From positions 1-64,000 of the forward strand of contig JBMYSZ010000020.1 of the NCBI GenBank assembly GCA_049603835.1: DNA of 64,000 nt. The letters run 5' to 3'. Positions 58,758 to 64,000 of this stretch are shown one piece after another. Position 1 is the stretch's first letter. Each line of letters opens with the position of its first letter. Both the position numbers and the translations under genes were made by a program. Below the pieces are notes generated by a model. The model saw only the letters and a list, made by a program, of their open reading frames with translations. It was not told where the DNA came from and made no database searches. Origin of the DNA: Mangrovicoccus sp049603835. Its GTDB lineage: Bacteria; Pseudomonadota; Alphaproteobacteria; Rhodobacterales; Rhodobacteraceae.

Positions 58758-60149
58758 CTATAGTTTGACGAGTTTCTCGCGATCTATTTCGATGTTTTTG
58801 CCATCAAAAACATTCCGGGTGTCGCAAACCAGCTTAGCCTCTTGCGCGACCAAGTTATAATCCACATCCGTATGATCTGTGGTCACCAAAACCGCGTCAT
58901 ATTCTTCCAAAGATGCTGCGGTCAGATCGACTGATAATCGACCCGCCAATTCGGGATTATCTCGCGTCATGGGCATTTCCGGGAAAAACGGGTCATGGAA
59001 ATCGACTTTCGCCCCTTGGTTTTCCAAGTGATGCAAAATGGTGAAAGCGGGGCTGACGCGGGTGTCTTCTACATCGCGTTTATAGCTCACTCCCAAAAGT
59101 AGTATTTTCGAAGCGCTAGGCGCCTTGCCCTGACGGGTTTCGATTTCTTCCAAGACGCGCGCGGCCACAATAAGCGGCGTTTGGCTTGAAGATTGGCGGG
59201 CCAGATCGACAAGTGGCAAACTGCTGCCCGCATCCCGCGCGCCCCAAGATAAATAGACCGGCGAAACCGGGATGCAATCGCCGCCAATCCCCGGCCCCGG
59301 ATAGAAGGGCATATAGCCGAAGGGCTTGGTCGCCGCCGCTGGGATAACTTCCCAAATATCGATACCCATCGCCGAAAGCGCGGTTTTCAGCTCATTCACA
59401 TAGGCAATGTTCAAAGTGCGAAAGCTATTTTCAACCAGCTTCACCGCTTCGGCCACGGCGCAAGAGCTCACAGGCACAGCCGTTTCGATGAAGGTTTCAT
59501 AAAAAACCTGCATCAGATTACGCGAAAACTGATCATCCGCGCCGACAACTTTGGGAATATTATGGGTGTGATGCACCGCATTGCCGGGATCTTCACGTTC
59601 CGGGGAGAACCCCAAAAACAGCTCGGCTCCGACAGTCAGCTCGCTTTTTTCAAGCTCCGGGCGCAAAATGCGATGCGTGGCACCGGGCCAAACCGTGCTT
59701 TCCAAGGCCACTAATTGCCCAGGTTTCAAATGCGCTGACAAACCTTCCCCGGCCTTTTGCACATAGCTTAGATCCGGTTCACCCTCTGCGCTCAGCGGGG
59801 TCGGAACGCAGATCACGATGATATCTGCGTCTGCCACAATGGAAAAATCGCTGGTCGCGCCGAACCGTCCCGAACGTACTGCATCGCCCACCCGGTTTTT
59901 CGGGAAATAGGATAAAACCTGCTGACCGGAATTGATCGCCTCTACCCGAGCGGCATTCAGATCCAACCCCGTGACCCGAAATCCGGCGTCATAAACGGAA
60001 AGTGCCAGAGGCAGCCCCACATAGCCCTGCCCGACCGTCACCACATGCGCTTCTTTTCGTTCAATCAACGATTTCAGCGATTCAAATAACGAAAAAGATG
60101 TATTCACTGAACTTGCACACTCTTTGAGTTCCATGGAAACACTTATCAT
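58758..60149 (-). CDS. Nucleotide-sugar 6-dehydrogenase (UDP-GlcNAc/UDP-glucose type)
   Basis: 463 aa. VVTVGQGYVGLPLALSVYDA near residue 37 binds NAD, ICVPTPLSAEGEPDLSYV near 112 and STVWPGATHRI near 149 follow. GIGGDCIPVSPVYLSW near 288 carries the catalytic Cys, and GVSYKRDVEDTRVSP near 350 is the C-terminal NAD/UDP block. It oxidises C6 of a UDP-sugar to a uronic acid. The CIPVSPVYLSW form is typical of WbpA/TviB-type UDP-HexNAc dehydrogenases more than of Ugd. It provides an acidic sugar for the surface glycan. Confidence 0.9.
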   Translation of the reverse strand: MISVSMELKECASSVNTSFSLFESLKSLIERKEAHVVTVGQGYVGLPLALSVYDAGFRVTGLDLNAARVEAINSGQQVLSYFPKNRVGDAVRSGRFGATSDFSIVADADIIVICVPTPLSAEGEPDLSYVQKAGEGLSAHLKPGQLVALESTVWPGATHRILRPELEKSELTVGAELFLGFSPEREDPGNAVHHTHNIPKVVGADDQFSRNLMQVFYETFIETAVPVSSCAVAEAVKLVENSFRTLNIAYVNELKTALSAMGIDIWEVIPAAATKPFGYMPFYPGPGIGGDCIPVSPVYLSWGARDAGSSLPLVDLARQSSSQTPLIVAARVLEEIETRQGKAPSASKILLLGVSYKRDVEDTRVSPAFTILHHLENQGAKVDFHDPFFPEMPMTRDNPELAGRLSVDLTAASLEEYDAVLVTTDHTDVDYNLVAQEAKLVCDTRNVFDGKNIEIDREKLVKL

Positions 60150-60203
60150 ATTCCTGATTTGAAGTTACAAACCAATGTGGTGTCGCGTCACAAACTGTAT
60201 TTT

Positions 60204-61310
60204 TCAGCGAAATGTTGCGGCAATACTTTGTAAGCCTGCTTCAAATTTTATCGATGGCTGATAGCCAAGTCGGGTTTGCGCCGCCTTCAAATTGATTTTG
60301 GGACAACCGCAATAAAGCTGTAGCTGACTAGGGCTTGGCCACGCCGGGCCACGGGGCGTTTTAAGGCCTCGGACCAATTCACCCGCCGCTTCTACCATAG
60401 CATGGCCCAAAACCTGCCGCGCTGCGCCGCCCAAACGCGCACCAATCCCTGGAATTCGCGGAGCGCCCGTGCGCGGAGGGCCAATTTCGCGCAGCAATTT
60501 ATCTTGAGCCACAAGCTGAATTTCGCCCTTACCCAAGACCCGCGCATAGCCTTCGAACAGATCGGACCAAGTGAGATTATCGGCGCCGCTGATCAAAAAC
60601 CGTTCTTTCCTTAAGTCAGGGCAAAGCGCTGCTTTCAAACAGGCCTGGACCACATCTTCGACAAAAACCGCTGGGCAATGGCCGGATGGGTCGGGCAAGA
60701 CGATTTGGGATTTCGCAAGTATGGCCAAGGGCGCTTCGGTCCAGATTGCGCTTCCTGGGCCGTAAACGATGCTGGGTTGCAAAATTGCAGCCGTCATTTT
60801 CCCCTGCGCCATAAGCCGCGCTTCGATTTCTCGTTTCGCGGCCACATAGGCCGTTGCTGGCGGGGCGTCGCACGGAGCCTCTTCGCTTAGTTCTTGGGCC
60901 AGCGGCCAACCGTCATAAACCGCAACCGAACTGGCCTGAACGATTCGGGCAATGCGCACAGCCTGGGCCGCCGAAAGCAAAGCGTCAAATACAGCGATAT
61001 TAGGACCGGCAGAGGCGCGCATATCATAGGCAAAATTGATCAAAATTTCGCAATTTTTCAACGCCGCTTCCAGGGAGGAACTATCAGCAAAATCCACCAA
61101 AACCGGATGAGCGCCAAATGCCCTAATTTGCCTCATCTGACGGGATTGGCGCACCAAAACGGTCAATTCAACATCAGAGCGCAGCAAAGCCAACATCACG
61201 CATGAACCAATAAAGCCCGTGGCGCCGGTCAACGCGATTTTACGGCCCGCTAATTGCCGCTCAGAGATAGGATTTTTTAAGGAGTCCTCGTAACTTTGCA
61301 GCGACCGCAT
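60204..61310 (-). CDS. NAD-dependent epimerase/dehydratase (extended SDR)
   Basis: 368 aa. IALTGATGFIGSCVML near residue 25 is the dinucleotide loop; VQASSVAVYDG near 145 carries the Ser and ATAYVAAKREIE near 172 the YxxxK pair. FVEDVVQACLKAAL is the substrate-side block. The C-terminal 100 residues, with a GLGARLGGAARQVLG-like stretch and YCGCPKINLKAAQTRLGYQP, are longer than in simple epimerases. It is 54 bp upstream of the nucleotide-sugar dehydrogenase gene in the same direction. Substrate unknown. Confidence 0.85.
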   Translation of the reverse strand: MRSLQSYEDSLKNPISERQLAGRKIALTGATGFIGSCVMLALLRSDVELTVLVRQSRQMRQIRAFGAHPVLVDFADSSSLEAALKNCEILINFAYDMRASAGPNIAVFDALLSAAQAVRIARIVQASSVAVYDGWPLAQELSEEAPCDAPPATAYVAAKREIEARLMAQGKMTAAILQPSIVYGPGSAIWTEAPLAILAKSQIVLPDPSGHCPAVFVEDVVQACLKAALCPDLRKERFLISGADNLTWSDLFEGYARVLGKGEIQLVAQDKLLREIGPPRTGAPRIPGIGARLGGAARQVLGHAMVEAAGELVRGLKTPRGPAWPSPSQLQLYCGCPKINLKAAQTRLGYQPSIKFEAGLQSIAATFR

Positions 61311-61416
61311 AATCTAGCTCAACTTGGTTTCACTTCCGTCTTGCGACGTTCCATCATTATGCGATTTTTGCATGAAGTGATAGCGTGCCATCGAACACTT
61401 GCGGGGTGAATGAGTT

Positions 61417-62388
61417 ATGAAAATTCTTGTTACAGGCGGCGCCGGTTTTATAGGCTCCCATTTAACGGATCGCCTGATTTCTGAAGACCATGAAGTTACC
61501 ATTCTCGACGATTTATCCACCGGTCAGCTCGCAAATCTAGATGCCGCTTTGGCAACTGGTCAGGTGCAGTTTACAGAAGGGTCAATTTTAGACCGCGACT
61601 TGGTCACTGACATGGTGGCGCAAGCGGATGTCGTTTTTCACCTAGCCGCCGCTGTCGGGGTTAAACTGATCATGGACGAGCCCAGCCGCTCGATCCTGAC
61701 CAATATCAATGGCACGGAAAATGTGCTGACCGCAGCACTTCCTAACAAGACGCCTTGTTTCATTGCCTCCACCTCAGAAGTATACGGCAAAGCCACTAAA
61801 TTCCCCTTCAGCGAAGAGGATGATCTAACCCTCGGCGCCACGGTCAATCTGCGATGGTCTTATGCTTGTGCGAAAATGCTAGATGAATTTCTAGCGCTGG
61901 CCTATGCGCGCGAGCATGACTTACCGGCGGTGGTCTTGCGGTTTTTCAACACAACTGGGCCGCGTCAAACCGGTCGTTATGGGATGGTTCTGCCGAATTT
62001 TGTGCAAGCCGCTTTGGAGGGCCGCAATCTTACAGTCCATGGCACTGGCGCGCAAAGCCGCTGTTTCGGTCATGTACTGGATGTGGTCGAGGCTCTGATG
62101 CGTTTGATGGCGACGCCTGAGGCGGCGGGGCAGGTGTTTAATATCGGCAATGACCGCGAAATCTCGATCAAGGCTTTGGCGGAAGAGGTGATCAAAGCCA
62201 CCGGCTCCAGCTCGCAAATCGATTTGGTGCCCTATGACCAGGTCTATCCGGTGGGGTTTGAGGATATGAACCGTCGCCAGCCGGATGTTTCAAAGCTTCA
62301 GGCAGTAACCGGTTTCCGGCCCGAACGGCCGCTAAGTCAGATTATCAGCGATATTATAGTCGAAAAATGCGCCGCGATGGAGGGATAG
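61417..62388 (+). CDS. NAD-dependent nucleotide-sugar epimerase/decarboxylase (extended SDR)
   Basis: 323 aa. MKILVTGGAGFIGSHLTDRL is the NAD loop, LDDLSTG the adenosine ribose contact, STSEVYGKATKFPFSEEDD the Ser-Thr-Ser block and WSYACAKMLDEFLAL the YxxxK pair. RFFNTTGPRQTGRYGMVLPN is the loop typical of UDP-glucuronate decarboxylase and GDP/UDP-sugar epimerases. It supplies a modified nucleotide sugar in the cytoplasm. Divergent from the SDR gene to its left across 106 bp; the methyltransferase gene follows at 3 bp, so they are cotranscribed. Confidence 0.9.
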   Translation: MKILVTGGAGFIGSHLTDRLISEDHEVTILDDLSTGQLANLDAALATGQVQFTEGSILDRDLVTDMVAQADVVFHLAAAVGVKLIMDEPSRSILTNINGTENVLTAALPNKTPCFIASTSEVYGKATKFPFSEEDDLTLGATVNLRWSYACAKMLDEFLALAYAREHDLPAVVLRFFNTTGPRQTGRYGMVLPNFVQAALEGRNLTVHGTGAQSRCFGHVLDVVEALMRLMATPEAAGQVFNIGNDREISIKALAEEVIKATGSSSQIDLVPYDQVYPVGFEDMNRRQPDVSKLQAVTGFRPERPLSQIISDIIVEKCAAMEG

Positions 62389-62391
62389 GCC

Positions 62392-63171
62392 ATGACCCCT
62401 GCCGCGCGTTTGGAAAAGCTGATCCGCGATACGGCAACTTTTCTATTGCCCCTGAAATTGCGTCAGTGGGTCCGCAAACAGCAGCGGATCTATAAATTGC
62501 AGTCGGTTCCTGTGGGCAGTGTCGATTTTGGCGGTTTGCGGCGGCTATCGCCGATTTCTACTATTTTTGGCCAAGACCGGGATCTGCTGACGATCGAGCG
62601 GTTCTATATTGAGGAATTTCTTGAAAAGCATAGCGCCGATATCAAAGGCCGCTGCCTGGAAATGGGCGATCCGGCCTATACGGTGAAATTCGGCGGCGAT
62701 AAAGTCGCCCAAGCAGATGTGCTGAATTATGTAGAGGGCAATCCGCAGGCCACCATCGTCGCCGATCTGACCGATGCGCCGCATATCCCCGATAACAGTT
62801 TTGACTGCATCATTATCACCCAGACGCTGCAAATGATTTTTGAGGTGGATAAGGCGATTGCCACGCTCTATCGCATTCTGAAACCGGGCGGGGTGGTGCT
62901 TTGTACGTCTCATGGGATGACCCGTGTGGCGCGGCGCGAAGGCGTGGATGATTGGGGCGAATATTGGCATTTCACCACCCAATCCAAACGCCGCCTGTTC
63001 CGCGCCCATTTCCCCACCGATTTGGTCGAGGTCTCGACCGTTGGCAATGTGTTCACGTGCATTTGCAATCTTCATGGTTTAGGCGCGGGCGAAATCGCCC
63101 CGGAAGAGCTGCAAACCCATGATCCGAATTACGAAATGCTCGTGCTCGTGCGGGCGGTGAAGCCGGTCTAA
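62392..63171 (+). CDS. SAM-dependent methyltransferase, type 11-like
   Basis: 259 aa. The N-terminal 85 residues are basic and unlike a methyltransferase core. GRCLEMGDPAYTVKFGGDKV near residue 86 takes the place of the SAM loop, but the usual GxGxG is replaced. VADLTDAPHIPDNSFDCIII near 123 and YRILKPGGVVLCTSHG near 163 are standard class-I methyltransferase blocks. Enzymes like this follow sugar-nucleotide genes and cap or decorate glycans. It begins 3 bp after the epimerase gene and ends 4 bp before the GT39 start. Confidence 0.82.
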   Translation: MTPAARLEKLIRDTATFLLPLKLRQWVRKQQRIYKLQSVPVGSVDFGGLRRLSPISTIFGQDRDLLTIERFYIEEFLEKHSADIKGRCLEMGDPAYTVKFGGDKVAQADVLNYVEGNPQATIVADLTDAPHIPDNSFDCIIITQTLQMIFEVDKAIATLYRILKPGGVVLCTSHGMTRVARREGVDDWGEYWHFTTQSKRRLFRAHFPTDLVEVSTVGNVFTCICNLHGLGAGEIAPEELQTHDPNYEMLVLVRAVKPV

Positions 63172-63175
63172 GCCT

Positions 63176-64000
63176 ATGGACCAAAACCGAAATTTTCGTG
63201 ATTGGCTGATCCTGGCGGGGATTTTGGCCCTGGCCTTGGCTTTGCGGCTTTGGCGCCTCGATGCGCCGCTTTGGTATGATGAAATCTTAACTGTCACCCG
63301 GCATTTACGTTTGGGCTGGGGCGAAATGCTGTCCAGCTATTCGATGAATTTCCACTATCTGCATAATATACAGTCCAAGGCGAGCGCCGAGATTTTGGGC
63401 GAAACGGCCTGGGCAATCCGTCTGCCCGCGATGGTTTTTGGCCTAGCGGGGATTTGGGCCGCCTGGGCGCTGGCCTGGTATTTGGCGGGCCGCTGGGTGG
63501 CGCATCTGAGTGCGCTTTTGCTGGCTGTGTCCTATCACCATATCTGGTTTTCACAGAATGCGCGCGGTTACACAGAGCTGGCGTTTTGGGGCACTTTGGG
63601 CATGCTGCTTTGGCTGCGCGGGTTGAAAGAGCCGCGCCCTGGGCTGTGGTTGGGCTATGGGCTGACGCTTGTTCTGGCGAGTTTTACCCATCTGACTGGC
63701 GCATTTCTATATGCAGCCCAAGGGGTTATCTGGATTTGCCTTATATTCGCTCTGACTTTGCGTGGTCAGGCATCGCGACCGCTGCTGATTTGGCCCATTG
63801 CTGGCTATGCTTTGGGTGGGGTTCTGACATTCCTTCTCTATCTGCCCATCCTGCCAGCTATGATAGAGACATTTTCAACCGTATCCGACACATCCGCCGT
63901 GGATGTGATGAAGGAATATCAAAGCCCGATTTGGACAATTTACGAAGCTCTGCGTACCGCGCTTGGCACGGCGGGGCCGCTGGTTTCTGCGGTAGGGCTG
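63176..64000 (+). CDS. GT39/ArnT-type membrane glycosyltransferase, N-terminal part
   Basis: Open from ATG 63176 to the end of the window (275 codons); the 3' end is missing. After a short cytoplasmic start, helix one LILAGILALALALRLWRL leads into LDAPLWYDEILTVTRH, with the Asp-Glu pair of the first outer loop that is the catalytic hallmark of GT-C/GT39 enzymes. SQNARGYTELAFWG near residue 128 is the second family block. Several membrane helices follow. It should transfer sugar from a polyprenyl-phosphate donor at the periplasmic face, the type of donor made by the GT2 at 6218-7117. Third gene of the rightward glycan operon. Confidence 0.88.
   Translation, partial: MDQNRNFRDWLILAGILALALALRLWRLDAPLWYDEILTVTRHLRLGWGEMLSSYSMNFHYLHNIQSKASAEILGETAWAIRLPAMVFGLAGIWAAWALAWYLAGRWVAHLSALLLAVSYHHIWFSQNARGYTELAFWGTLGMLLWLRGLKEPRPGLWLGYGLTLVLASFTHLTGAFLYAAQGVIWICLIFALTLRGQASRPLLIWPIAGYALGGVLTFLLYLPILPAMIETFSTVSDTSAVDVMKEYQSPIWTIYEALRTALGTAGPLVSAVGL

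Noticed and set aside
1..64000. CRISPR arrays, tRNA or rRNA genes, insertion sequences
   Set aside because: No regularly spaced repeats, tRNA-like cloverleafs or transposase-like proteins were recognised on reading; a tRNA or IS search program would be needed to exclude small ones.

Overview
The window looks like an accessory replicon of a marine or phototrophic Rhodobacteraceae (Roseobacter/Rhodobacter group, Alphaproteobacteria). Three things point there. The hydrogenase genes run hupTUV-hypF-hupSLC-hupDFGHJK-hypAB-hupR-hypCDE, the order known from Rhodobacter capsulatus. The sulfolipid operon is sqdB-sqdD-sqdC as in R. sphaeroides. A ParA/ParB pair lies divergent to a DnaA-like replication initiator, with iteron-like and parS-like repeats; this is one of the plasmid/chromid replication types of roseobacters. 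No rRNA, tRNA, transposase or CRISPR was seen.

Layout. 1-10.5 kb: surface glycan or glycolipid genes, nearly all leftward (flippase, GT4 and GT2 glycosyltransferases, polysaccharide deacetylase, a flavoprotein, a UPF0104-type membrane protein, a large unknown membrane protein and a CmoA-like methyltransferase). 10.7-14 kb: LysR regulator divergent from a quinone-detoxification operon (DoxX, extradiol dioxygenase, glutathionyl-hydroquinone reductase). 14.2-18.2 kb: MarR regulator, TauE/SafE permease and a NIT-domain chemoreceptor. 18.4-21.3 kb: sqdBDC for sulfoquinovosyl diacylglycerol. 21.3-23.7 kb: AraC regulator divergent from an SLC13-type permease. 23.7-27.4 kb: replication/partition module. 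27.5-28.4 kb: PPK2. 28.5-51.6 kb: an apparently complete uptake [NiFe] hydrogenase system with H2 sensor. It is interrupted between hupC and hupD by four unrelated genes (CmcI-like enzyme, NmrA-like reductase, PHB depolymerase, phasin-like protein). 51.7-56.6 kb: frcR/frcBCAK fructose-type ABC transporter. 57.1-64 kb: a second glycan block (flavoprotein, nucleotide-sugar dehydrogenase, two epimerase-type SDRs, methyltransferase, GT39-type transferase running off the end).

How the genes work together. HupUV senses H2 and acts through HupT on HupR, which controls hupSL. Hyp and Hup accessory proteins build the NiFe site and mature HupL, and HupC passes electrons to quinone. The glycan blocks at the two ends probably belong to one surface-polysaccharide region if the replicon is a modest-sized circle (inference). 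The most unusual points are: a PHB depolymerase whose start codon and catalytic serine are separated from the rest of the gene by a one-base shift at an A6 run; a 61-aa HPGH-type exported microprotein between hupL and hupC; an 18-bp palindrome family next to and inside parB; an iteron-like nonamer around the initiator; and a CmoA homologue that seems to lack the family's catalytic arginine.
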